From contig SUUE01000003.1 of NCBI GenBank assembly GCA_015062685.1, positions 124,001 to 188,000 on the forward strand: a DNA stretch of 64,000 nucleotides, given 5' to 3'. Below, one piece after another: positions 25,549 through 33,095 of the stretch. How positions within the stretch are numbered: the stretch's first letter is position 1; every line of letters starts with the position of its first letter. The position numbers were made by a program, and so were the translations under genes. The notes beneath the pieces were generated by a model. It searched no databases. It was not told the DNA's origin and saw only the letters and a program-made list of their open reading frames with translations. Source of the DNA: Coriobacteriaceae bacterium. Lineage in GTDB: Bacteria > Actinomycetota > Coriobacteriia > Coriobacteriales > Eggerthellaceae.

Positions 25549-27446
25549 CGTGCATCACCTCCCTCCGCGAAAGCGGATTCGGGCACATCGCCCGACCCCG
25601 CAGCCCAGCTGGCAGCACCGATGTGGGCTTGCCACATGTCGCGGTACAACGTGCAGTTTTCCAGAAGCTGTGCATGAGTGCCTTGGGCAACGACCTGACC
25701 GCCGTCAACGACGTAAATGACATCAGCATGTACAATTGTCGAGAGCCTATGCGCGATGACCAGCAGCGTCTTGCCTTGGGAGAGCGCAGCAACCGACTTC
25801 TGGATGCGCGCCTCGTTCTCGGGGTCGGCGAACGCAGTCGCCTCGTCGAATACGATGACGGGAGCGTCTTTCAGGATAGCGCGGGCGATGCAGATGCGCT
25901 GGCGTTCACCGCCGGACAGGGCATGACCAGCTTCGCCGGCGGGTGTGTCCCAGCCCTTCGGAAGACGCGAGACGAACTCTTCGCAACTCGCCGCCTCTGC
26001 AGCTGCACGCACTTCCTCGTCGGTTGCATTGGGCTTGCCTAACAACACGTTGTCCCGCAAGGTGCCATCGAGCAGATAGTCGCTCTGCGACACATAACTC
26101 ATCAGGCTCGAGAGCTGGGCAAGCGGCATATCGCGCACGTCTGCACCACCTATGGAAACGCTACCCGAATCCACATCCCAATGACGAGCCACAAGCCGCG
26201 CGAGCGTCGACTTACCCGATCCAGATGGCCCGACGAGCGCCACGAACGATCCCGATGGAATGTCGAGGGATATGCCATGGATAACTTCGGCGCCCTCCTC
26301 GTAAGAGAAGCGGACATTGTCCAGATGGATAGCTGAACCTTCGACCTTTGCTTCCCCTTCAGGCTGTACGAGCACGGGAAGGTTCAAAAACTCCTGAGCA
26401 TCCGTGATGGCATACGAGATGAGGTTCATATCGTTGAAGGACATGCCCAGGTACATCACGGGCGTGACGATGGCTAGTGCGAGCATGCAGACGAGGCCGA
26501 ACTCGCCAGGCGTGAGCGAGCCTTCCAGGTACAGGAGCACGCCGACGGGAACCACGCCGAACAGCGTCGTCGGCAGGATGGCCATTGCGGAGGCCGTGGA
26601 GGGGCGGCTCGTTCTCATCCACTTGATGGTGAAGTCCATGAAATCTCGCACGGCATCGGAGTATTTCCGATACGAGCTGGTGGTCTGGTTGAACGCCTTG
26701 ACGACGCGGATGCCCTCGACGTACTCGACCACGACCGAGTTGACGTGGTCCTGCCTGGCAAGGTAGCCGCCGTACATCTTGTAATAACCCGCGGAGCCGA
26801 ACGCCATGATGAGAAGCCCGATGGGCAGCGTGGCCAGGCACGCGAGCGCGAGTCGCCAATCGATGGTGATGACCCATACGGCGATGGCCACCGCCAAGAG
26901 CACGTTGGCCGACAGCTCGGGAATCATGTGCGCGAGCGGGATCTCTATCTGCTCGATGCGGTCGACCACGACGTTCTTGAGCGCGCCGATTGATTTCGAC
27001 TGCGCTGTTCCCAGCGAGGCGCTCGCCAAGCGCTTCGCGATGCCATCGCGCAGGCTCGCCAAGATGGTGTAGGCAGAGACGTGCGCGTTGATGGTCGATG
27101 CGGCGAAGAGCAGCTGCTTGACAACGTAGGCGGCTGCCGACACGGCGGTCCAGAACAGGACCGCGTCCCATGGGGCAGCGGAATTCGACGGGGCTGTCGC
27201 CACTGCGTCGATGATGCGATAGGCGCCATAGTAGGGCACGAGCCCCGAGAACACGCTGAGTATCGAGAACAGCTCTGCTACCACCATGCGGCCGCGGCAG
27301 CGCGAGGCGAACGATAGCAGCGTCTTCAGCCAGCCCCTCGTATCCTTTTTCTGGCGGACCTTCTCCTGGGAGGCGGGCGATTCCTCCTTCTCGGGGGCTG
27401 TTGGCGGTCCTTGTTGGACAACTGCTTCCACTGATCTTCTCACCAA
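25545..27446 (-). CDS. ABC transporter, fused permease/ATPase (first subunit)
   Basis: A 633-residue half-transporter with a ~40-residue hydrophilic N-terminal extension, six membrane helices and an ATPase domain: Walker A GPSGSGKST, signature LSGGERQRICIARAI, Walker B VIVFDEATAFADPEN. The coupling region EYVEGIRVVKAFNQT is typical of this exporter-fold group. The start is uncertain (TTG 27446 or GTG 27443 behind GGAAAGGA). A terminator separates it from the tetR gene upstream. Confidence 0.9.
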   Translation of the reverse strand: MVRRSVEAVVQQGPPTAPEKEESPASQEKVRQKKDTRGWLKTLLSFASRCRGRMVVAELFSILSVFSGLVPYYGAYRIIDAVATAPSNSAAPWDAVLFWTAVSAAAYVVKQLLFAASTINAHVSAYTILASLRDGIAKRLASASLGTAQSKSIGALKNVVVDRIEQIEIPLAHMIPELSANVLLAVAIAVWVITIDWRLALACLATLPIGLLIMAFGSAGYYKMYGGYLARQDHVNSVVVEYVEGIRVVKAFNQTTSSYRKYSDAVRDFMDFTIKWMRTSRPSTASAMAILPTTLFGVVPVGVLLYLEGSLTPGEFGLVCMLALAIVTPVMYLGMSFNDMNLISYAITDAQEFLNLPVLVQPEGEAKVEGSAIHLDNVRFSYEEGAEVIHGISLDIPSGSFVALVGPSGSGKSTLARLVARHWDVDSGSVSIGGADVRDMPLAQLSSLMSYVSQSDYLLDGTLRDNVLLGKPNATDEEVRAAAEAASCEEFVSRLPKGWDTPAGEAGHALSGGERQRICIARAILKDAPVIVFDEATAFADPENEARIQKSVAALSQGKTLLVIAHRLSTIVHADVIYVVDGGQVVAQGTHAQLLENCTLYRDMWQAHIGAASWAAGSGDVPESAFAEGGDAR

Positions 27447-27486
27447 TCCTTTCCATTAAAAATTAGCTCTAGCTAACTCATACCGT

Positions 27487-27515
27487 AAAAAGGGGGCCTG
27501 GCCTGCGCCAGACCC
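27487..27515 (-). terminator. Intrinsic terminator between tetR and the ABC genes
   Basis: On the minus strand GGGTCTGG pairs with CCAGGCCC across a 6-nt loop and is followed by CCTTTTT. Confidence 0.75.
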
Positions 27516-27526
27516 TCACGTGTTCT

Positions 27527-28144
27527 CTAAATGCCCCAGACTTGCTTCAAGCCCGCGAGGCAGAACTCGGACACCAGCTGGGTTTCGCGGACGGCCTCCT
27601 CCTCCGACGCCCCGGAAAGGAGGCAGTCGAAGATGGCCGAGACGACCAGCGAGCTCGTCTGCGCGGCAAGGCTGTCCGACATGTTCTCCGGCTTCGCGAC
27701 ATACGGCGCACACAGCTCGAAGAAGGCCGTCGTTTCCTCTTTCTCCGCCTCGACGATCTGCTCCTTGAAATGCCCGTACGATGTTCCGCTGCTCGCCGTC
27801 AGGAGCAGCCGAAACGCATCCGCTTGCTCGTACACGTAGCGAATGACGGCTTCGTCGGTGGAGAACGTCTGGTCCAGGGCCGCTCGGACGTCCTTCGCCG
27901 AGCTGATTTCCATATAGCGGGAGGTTTCGCTGCCATACAGCTCGCGCAGGCCGCCGAGCGCCGGCTCCACGAGCTTGGCGAACAGATCCTCCTTGCTTTC
28001 GAAATGCGCGTAGAAGGCGCCGTTCGTCACGCCGGCGTCCTTGCAGATTTGGCGGACTGAGGCGCCTGCAAAGCCGTCTTCCATAAAGCGATTCGCCGCG
28101 CTCTCCATGATGCGCGCATGCGTCTTGTCGTAATCATAGGCCAT
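27527..28144 (-). CDS. TetR/AcrR-family regulator of the ABC pair
   Basis: A 205-residue repressor-type protein. The N-terminal HTH is standard (MESAANRFMEDGFAGASVRQICKDAGVTNGAFYAHFESKEDLF). The C-terminal domain (about 70-200) would bind a ligand, not identified. It precedes the ABC transporter genes on the same strand, separated by a terminator, the common layout of a local drug- or metabolite-responsive regulator. Confidence 0.92.
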   Translation of the reverse strand: MAYDYDKTHARIMESAANRFMEDGFAGASVRQICKDAGVTNGAFYAHFESKEDLFAKLVEPALGGLRELYGSETSRYMEISSAKDVRAALDQTFSTDEAVIRYVYEQADAFRLLLTASSGTSYGHFKEQIVEAEKEETTAFFELCAPYVAKPENMSDSLAAQTSSLVVSAIFDCLLSGASEEEAVRETQLVSEFCLAGLKQVWGI

Positions 28145-28280
28145 AAGTTAACTACCTCTAACCTAAAGAGCATCGTAATATTACACTGCTCTTTTTTGTC
28201 CGTCAAGTGAAAATGCTCATGTCGGGGTTCGTCTGGGATTTCGAATTGACAGGCGTGAGTACCGAGACGTCCCGATACTG

Positions 28281-28415
28281 GAAACGCGTGCTCATAACCT
28301 GAAGGGTTCGAGCGACGGCGCGAAGCGCCGGCAAAACAGTCCAGTGGACTGTTTTGAGCGAGAACGGGTGAGCTTTAGCGAACCCCTGGACCGTAGGTTC
28401 GAATCCGGCCCCCGA
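28281..28415 (+). pseudogene. Broken tRNA-fMet 3' fragment (old attachment-site remnant)
   Basis: CTCATAACCTGAAGG (28291-28305) and CGTAGGTTCGAATCCGGCCC (from 28392) match the attL/attR core with few changes. The 9 nt before it (GAAACGCGT, 28281-28289) match the element-side sequence next to attR (20233-20241). An ~86-nt insert with a palindrome interrupts it. It cannot fold as a tRNA. Confidence 0.7.
28306..28391. repeat. Palindrome-containing insert in the att remnant
   Basis: Within the insert, AAAACAGTCC (28333-28342) and GGACTGTTTT (28346-28355) form a perfect 10-bp stem with a 3-nt loop, flanked by CGGCGCGAAGCGCCG, itself a short palindrome. It looks like a small intergenic repeat unit. 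Confidence 0.55.
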
Positions 28416-28595
28416 CCCGCGTCGCTGCAGCGGCGCCTCTCCGAGGCTCGGATCGGGCGCATTCCCCCCTGGGAAATCCCCTTCCGGATCCAACCCCGAC
28501 GCGCCAGGGGGCGGACCCGCCCATCCGCCCCGGCGTTTACAGGCTTTCTCCGGGATAAACCAAAGCTTTAGAGCCGCCTACGTGCGCTTTCCGAT

Positions 28596-29192
28596 TCAGA
28601 GCAAGCCCATGATGCCGTGTGCCGTGACCTCCCCCACAAAGTCGGCGGCTGCGTCGAGGGCTTCCGGGTTGCTGCCCGAGCGCTCCCATTCGCCGTAGAC
28701 GGCGAAGAGGCCGCCGAGGCAGAAAATAAGCCAGCTTTCGAGTTCGTCAGCCTCCCGCATGCCCCGTTTGCGCAGCTCTGTCCTGAAGATGTCGGCAAGC
28801 GGCTCGCGGGCGAGATCGAGCAGCTGGGCCGTTGAGAGGTTTCTCACCACGTTGCCGGCAAGGTTGGGGTCGTCGCGCAGCATCGCGAGCACGGTGCGCG
28901 AGAATTCCCGCACGTAGTCGGCGACGTCGTGCAGCTCCCCGGCAGGCTGCACCGCATCGGCCGCGGCCTCCACGCGCTCGCGGGCCATCTGGCGCAATAG
29001 CTCCTCCACCGTGCCGTAGTGCACGTAGAACGTCCTGCGGCTGATGCGGGCCTCCCGCGCGATAGCGCTCACTGTTATGTCGCCGTACGGCATAACCTCG
29101 AGCAGGCGTTCGAATGCCGCGCGTATGCCCTCGCGCGTCTTCACGACGCGCTGGTCGGCCTCGTTCACGGCCGGCCTCCATGGTTCGTGCAT
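28596..29192 (-). CDS. TetR-family transcriptional regulator
   Basis: A 198-residue regulator. Start ATG 29192 is chosen for GGGAGGG 6 nt upstream. The HTH covers about 18-64 (KTREGIRAAFERLLEVMPYGDITVSAIAREARISRRTFYVHYG). The C-terminal half is helical and would bind an unknown ligand. It is divergent from the radical SAM gene, and an 11-bp inverted repeat lies between them, so it likely controls that gene. Confidence 0.9.
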   Translation of the reverse strand: MHEPWRPAVNEADQRVVKTREGIRAAFERLLEVMPYGDITVSAIAREARISRRTFYVHYGTVEELLRQMARERVEAAADAVQPAGELHDVADYVREFSRTVLAMLRDDPNLAGNVVRNLSTAQLLDLAREPLADIFRTELRKRGMREADELESWLIFCLGGLFAVYGEWERSGSNPEALDAAADFVGEVTAHGIMGLL

Positions 29193-29284
29193 CGTTTCCC
29201 TCCCGTTGCAATACAAAGTAAGCCGAACTGTTGTTTAACGACCATCACGCTCCCATTTGGAAATTGACCGCCGTCTCGGCGATT

Positions 29285-29324
29285 TTACAATACATCTGTA
29301 ATATAAAAAACGAATGTATTGTAA
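29285..29324. promoter_or_regulatory. Putative TetR operator (11-bp inverted repeat)
   Basis: TTACAATACAT (29285-29295) and ATGTATTGTAA (29314-29324) are exact reverse complements with an 18-nt A/T-rich spacer, 21 nt before the radical SAM start. A related half-site GCAATACAAAG lies near 29208. Confidence 0.55.
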
Positions 29325-29345
29325 CATCTCGCAAAGGAGCGGAGC

Positions 29346-30695
29346 ATGAAAAAAGAAATCGAGGAACTCGGGGTGAAGGGCGCGCTCGGGCTCTTGCGCA
29401 AGAACCCGGAGAAGGCGCTTCCCAGACTCATGGACATCGCGGATGCCGTCTCGCGCGGGGAGATGCCCGTTCAGCGCGCCGCGATGAGGCGGGCGATCGA
29501 GGACGGGGAGAGCAACTGGCACCGCTTGCTCATGCGCATGCTCGGCGAGGTCGACCCCGGCATCCTGGACGCCCTCATCGTGAACTTCGCGCTCAACGCG
29601 AACATGGAGGGCTGGCGGCGGCAGGTAGAGGCGCGCGAGCGCTACGGCTGCAACGTGCCGTGGGCGATTCTGCTCGACCCCACGAGCGCGTGCAACCTCC
29701 ATTGCAAGGGCTGTTGGGCGGCCGACTACGGCAACCGCCTGAACCTCTCCTTCGACGACATCGACTCGATAATCGAGCAGGGCAAGCAGCTCGGCGTATA
29801 CCTCTACATCTACACGGGCGGCGAGCCGCTCGTGCGCAAGGCCGACATCGTGAGGCTGTGCGAGAAGCACGACGACTGCGTGTTCCTGGCCTTCACGAAC
29901 GGCACGCTCATCGACGAGGAGTTCTGCGACGACATGCTGCGCGTGCGCAACTTCGTCCCGGCGGTCAGCGTCGAGGGCGACCGCGAGTCCACCGATGCGC
30001 GCCGCGGTGCGGGCGTCTACGACAGGGCCGTGCACGCGATGGGGCTCATGCGCGAGCGCAAGATCCCCTTCGGCATATCGTGCTGCTACACGTCCGCCAA
30101 CTTCGAGCAGGTGTCGACGCCGGCCTACATCGACCAGATGAGCGCGTGGGGCGCGATGTTCGTGTGGTACTTCCACTACATGCCGGTCGGCACCGACGCC
30201 GACGTATCCCTCATGGCGAGCCCCGAGCAGCGCCGGGAAATGTACTACCGCGTGCGCGAGTTCCGCGAGACCAAGGACCTGTTCGCCATGGACTTCCAAA
30301 ACGACGGCGAGTTCGTGCAGGGCTGCATCGCAGGTGGGAGGCGCTACCTGCACATCAACGCGAACGGCGACGTCGACCCCTGCGTGTTCGTGCATTTCAG
30401 CGACTCGAACATCCATGAGAAGACGTTGCTGGAGTGTCTGCAATCGCCATTGCTCATGGCCTACCACGACGGTCAGCCCTTCAACGACAACATGCTGCGC
30501 CCCTGCCCGATGCTCGAGAACCCGCAGCTGCTGCGCGAGATGATCGACCGCACGGGGGCGCACTCGACCAACCTGGAGGGCGCCGAGACCGTCGAGGAGC
30601 TCTGCAGCCGCTGCGACGCCTACGCCGAGCATTGGAAGCCCGTGGCCGACGACCTTTGGGGGAAGCACCCCCACGTGGTCGATTTCGTGGCTTAG
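29346..30695 (+). CDS. Radical SAM protein
   Basis: A 449-residue radical SAM enzyme. The [4Fe-4S] motif is C116-X3-C120-X2-C123 (SACNLHCKGCW), followed by the GGEPL SAM-contact segment (YIYTGGEPLVRK). A C-terminal region with CIAGGRRYLHINANGDVDPC resembles a SPASM-like auxiliary cluster site, and the tail has further Cys (ELCSRCDAY). The N-terminal ~90 residues are helical and unassigned. AAAGGAGCGGAGC precedes the ATG. Product unknown; a divergent TetR gene suggests response to a small molecule. A RiPP role is possible because a Nif11-like peptide lies 2 kb away, but they are not in one operon. Confidence 0.87.
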   Translation: MKKEIEELGVKGALGLLRKNPEKALPRLMDIADAVSRGEMPVQRAAMRRAIEDGESNWHRLLMRMLGEVDPGILDALIVNFALNANMEGWRRQVEARERYGCNVPWAILLDPTSACNLHCKGCWAADYGNRLNLSFDDIDSIIEQGKQLGVYLYIYTGGEPLVRKADIVRLCEKHDDCVFLAFTNGTLIDEEFCDDMLRVRNFVPAVSVEGDRESTDARRGAGVYDRAVHAMGLMRERKIPFGISCCYTSANFEQVSTPAYIDQMSAWGAMFVWYFHYMPVGTDADVSLMASPEQRREMYYRVREFRETKDLFAMDFQNDGEFVQGCIAGGRRYLHINANGDVDPCVFVHFSDSNIHEKTLLECLQSPLLMAYHDGQPFNDNMLRPCPMLENPQLLREMIDRTGAHSTNLEGAETVEELCSRCDAYAEHWKPVADDLWGKHPHVVDFVA

Positions 30696-30710
30696 AAAGC
30701 AGGGTGACAG

Positions 30711-30785
30711 CATGTCCGCGAGATGCAATCTGATAATCGACTCCGGTTCCTGGGCAAGCGGTGTGTTGCACTTATTTGTGCTATA
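30711..30785 (+). pseudogene. Short ORF, possible 5' remnant of a DegV-like gene
   Basis: A 24-codon ORF (MSARCNLIIDSGSW...) 15 nt after the radical SAM stop. The first residues recall the N-terminus of DegV-type proteins, but the frame stops at the inverted repeat before the ATPase gene. It could equally be chance. Confidence 0.2.
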
Positions 30786-30823
30786 ATTCCGAAAAGTCAA
30801 AACAAATTAGCATTTTCGGAATT
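30785..30823. promoter_or_regulatory. 11-bp inverted repeat upstream of the DUF4143 ATPase
   Basis: AATTCCGAAAA (30785-30795) and TTTTCGGAATT (30813-30823), exact arms 17 nt apart and 9 nt before the start codon. A TATAAT (30782-30787) overlaps the left arm, which suits autoregulation. Confidence 0.55.
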
Positions 30824-30831
30824 GAGAGTCT

Positions 30832-32091
30832 ATGGCGGCAAAGCTGATCCAACGTCCTGCGTATCTGGAACGCGCGCTCATGTTCCGCGACACCGACCTC
30901 GTCAAGGTCGTCACGGGCGTGCGCCGCTGCGGCAAGTCGTCGCTGCTTCAGCTCGTGCGCGAGCATATCGAGGCCGAGGGCGCACCCGGTCGGAACTTCG
31001 CTTCGCTTAACCTCGAGGACCGCGAGAGCGGGGTGCGCGCCGACGGCGACCTGTACGAGTGGTGCAAGTCCCGCATGGGCGCGGGCAGGACCTATCTTTT
31101 CCTCGACGAAATCCAGCGGGTCGAGGGATGGCACGACGTCGTGAACTCCCTGCGCGTGGGATTCGACTGCGACATCTACCTCACGGGCTCGAACGCCTTC
31201 TTGCTCTCCGGCGAGCTCGCGACCTACCTGTCCGGCCGCTATGTGGAGGTCAAGATGCTCCCGCTGACCTTCAGGGAGTACGCCGACTTCTGCGGCCTGC
31301 GCCCGGCAGAGGGCAACTCCATCATGCTGCGCAACGGGGGCGACCCCGTGCTGACCGACGACCTCGTCATGCGCTACCTGCGCTTCGGCGGGATGCCCGC
31401 CATCGCCTCGCTTGCCACCACGCAGGCGCAGCACGAGGCGTACCTCTCGTCGCTCTACGAGACCGTCGTGGTGAGCGACATCCTCGATCGCGAGAGGAAG
31501 GCCACCGAGCGCGCCATACGCAACCCCGACATGCTGCGGCTCGTGTGCGAGTTCCTCGCCGACAACGTCGGCAACACCATGTCCGCCAACGGCATGGCAG
31601 GCGCGCTCTCCCAGACCGCGAAGGTCACCGACAAGACCGTTGCGGCCTACGTGAAGGCGCTCAACGATGCCTATGCGTTCTACCCCGCGAAGCGCTACGA
31701 CCTGCACGGCAAGGCGGCGCTGCGCACGCTGCCCAAGCAGTACATCGTCGACATGGGTTTGCGCTCGTACCTGATGGGCTATCGCGCCTCCGGTGTCGGC
31801 CGCGTCTTCGAGAATGCCGTGTACCTGCAGCTGCTGCACGATGGGTGGTCCGTGCACGTCGGCAAGCTCTACCAGAAAGAGGTCGACTTCGTCTGCCTTC
31901 GCGAGGGCGAGGTGCTCTACGTCCAGGTGACCGACTCTATGGCAGACGAGGCGACACGCGAGCGGGAGCTTGCCCCCCTGCGCTCCATCGCCGATAACCA
32001 CCCGAAGTGGGTCGTCGTGCGCCAGGGGAGCTACCCTCCCGACGTCGACGGGATTCGCATAGTGCGCGCGGCAGACTTCTTCTTGGGATAG
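30832..32091 (+). CDS. AAA ATPase with DUF4143 domain
   Basis: A 419-residue member of the common stand-alone AAA_14/DUF4143 family, often in accessory DNA. Walker A is GVRRCGKSS (about 28-36), Walker B is YLFLDEIQRV (about 87-97), and the sensor segment is YLTGSNAFLL. The C-terminal DUF4143 domain (about 200-390) has a nuclease-like strand pattern ending KEVDFVCLREGEVLYVQVT, which matches the PD-(D/E)XK-like core reported for this family. No partner gene. The precise role is unknown; defence or DNA transactions are guesses. Confidence 0.88.
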   Translation: MAAKLIQRPAYLERALMFRDTDLVKVVTGVRRCGKSSLLQLVREHIEAEGAPGRNFASLNLEDRESGVRADGDLYEWCKSRMGAGRTYLFLDEIQRVEGWHDVVNSLRVGFDCDIYLTGSNAFLLSGELATYLSGRYVEVKMLPLTFREYADFCGLRPAEGNSIMLRNGGDPVLTDDLVMRYLRFGGMPAIASLATTQAQHEAYLSSLYETVVVSDILDRERKATERAIRNPDMLRLVCEFLADNVGNTMSANGMAGALSQTAKVTDKTVAAYVKALNDAYAFYPAKRYDLHGKAALRTLPKQYIVDMGLRSYLMGYRASGVGRVFENAVYLQLLHDGWSVHVGKLYQKEVDFVCLREGEVLYVQVTDSMADEATRERELAPLRSIADNHPKWVVVRQGSYPPDVDGIRIVRAADFFLG

Positions 32092-32211
32092 CGGTATTCG
32101 ATCCTGATGAAGGCCTCTCGTCTATTTCGAATTCCGAACGGAAATCACTGAGTTGTAGTTGCATTTTCCAGTCGCTTCGTGCTCTCTCCGCATGGCAGTG
32201 CACCTGCAAAC
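32092..32211. other. Intergenic region after the ATPase
   Basis: No gene, repeat or clear terminator recognised. Confidence 0.4.
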
Positions 32212-32394
32212 TCAGTGCTTGTAGATATGGCCCTCGAGATGGCCATTTTCGAAAGCTTTATACAAACATTGCGAGGGGGGGAATCGAATTTCGCCGTTGC
32301 GTTCTTCGGCGAACGCAACGGTGGGAGCTATGATCAGGCACGCCAGAACGACGGAAAGCAAAGCTGCGAACGTTTTTCTCTGCATCTCCGTCAT
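32212..32394 (-). CDS. Small secreted peptide (predicted)
   Basis: A 60-residue ORF from ATG 32394. The N-terminus has two basic residues and a strong hydrophobic core (FAALLSVVLACLIIAPTVAFA) with an AFA-E cleavage site. The predicted mature peptide is about 31 residues, with one Cys and several aromatic and His residues (FPPSQCLYKAFENGHLEG). No clear ribosome site. It lies on the same strand as the Nif11-like gene, 147 nt downstream, so the two may share a transcript. Not matched to any family. Confidence 0.45.
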   Translation of the reverse strand: MTEMQRKTFAALLSVVLACLIIAPTVAFAEERNGEIRFPPSQCLYKAFENGHLEGHIYKH

Positions 32395-32541
32395 GGCCGT
32401 GCTTTCTCGTGGGGCCTTTCGGCGTCTTGCAGCAAACAGCAACTAGCCTGAATTTGCATAGAGGGAAGACACCCCGACGCTCCGAAGGGGATTTCCAGAG
32501 CGCCGGTGGTCGTCCTTAATTGTTTGCCATAGGGGCTATGC

Positions 32542-32742
32542 CTACTTCTTGCGGGGCTTCCCCTGCCTGACAAAGTCGTTGCACTGTTCATGGGCCCACT
32601 TGCCCTTGCCTCCGGCAATCTGGTCAAGCTCGGCATCGCTCAAGGTAATCCCCTCGTCCGCGGCAAGCGCCAGCAGCTCTTCCGGGGTTTCGCACGCCTT
32701 GGCTTTGTCTTTCAGTTCTTGGCTGATCTCGTCGAATTCCAT
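32542..32742 (-). CDS. Nif11-like RiPP precursor peptide
   Basis: A 66-residue peptide. The leader (1-45) has the Nif11/NHLP pattern: a helix with ETPEELLALAADEGITLSDA, then ELDQIAGG, a double-glycine cleavage site. The 21-residue core KGKWAHEQCNDFVRQGKPRK(K) is very basic, with one Cys, one Trp and one Ser-free stretch. ATG 32742 is preferred (TAGGAGC 5 nt upstream); an earlier ATG at 32757 lacks one. TATAAT on the minus strand at 32799-32804 is a good -10. No modification enzyme or peptidase-type exporter is adjacent, so it may be matured in trans or act unmodified. Confidence 0.72.
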   Translation of the reverse strand: MEFDEISQELKDKAKACETPEELLALAADEGITLSDAELDQIAGGKGKWAHEQCNDFVRQGKPRKK

Positions 32743-33095
32743 ACTGGCTCCTATCATCCGAAACGCGGCTAGGATGGAAATGCGGTTTCCATTTTCATAT
32801 TATAATGCCGCCCTCGCGTGCTTACCGCGCTCGCACATGCTGATTGTCTCAACGGTTTGGGTACAATTTCGAGACGTTGCCGACGCCAATGACCGACAAT
32901 ATGGCTGTGGCTAGCGCAAGGGGTTGTTCCAGATTGTCACGATTTTCTGAGCAGGACGCAAGGAACGCTCTTCCTCCTTTCTTCCGGCGGGCGTTCCAGG
33001 ATGTCACAAGCAAGATTCCGCGCGGAACAATACAATGGTAAGGACGAATGTCGGCTCGGTCGGGGTTGGCAAAGGGAAATGCGAATCGAGGGAAC
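32743..33095. other. Intergenic region between RiPP precursor and symporter
   Basis: It holds the minus-strand -10 of the RiPP gene near 32800. The rest shows no supported gene; short ORFs here have no family features. Confidence 0.45.

Larger units (their letters stand above)
28145..28595. other. Intergenic region with a broken att-like repeat
   Basis: It holds the tetR promoter region, then a broken copy of the tRNA-fMet 3' half (28291-28305 and 28392-28415) split by an ~86-nt insert. The last ~155 nt, up to the next tetR stop, are GC-rich and show nothing I recognise. Confidence 0.6.

Noticed and set aside
32844-33041. 65-codon plus-strand ORF before the symporter
   Set aside because: No ribosome site, signal or family feature, and the composition does not look coding.
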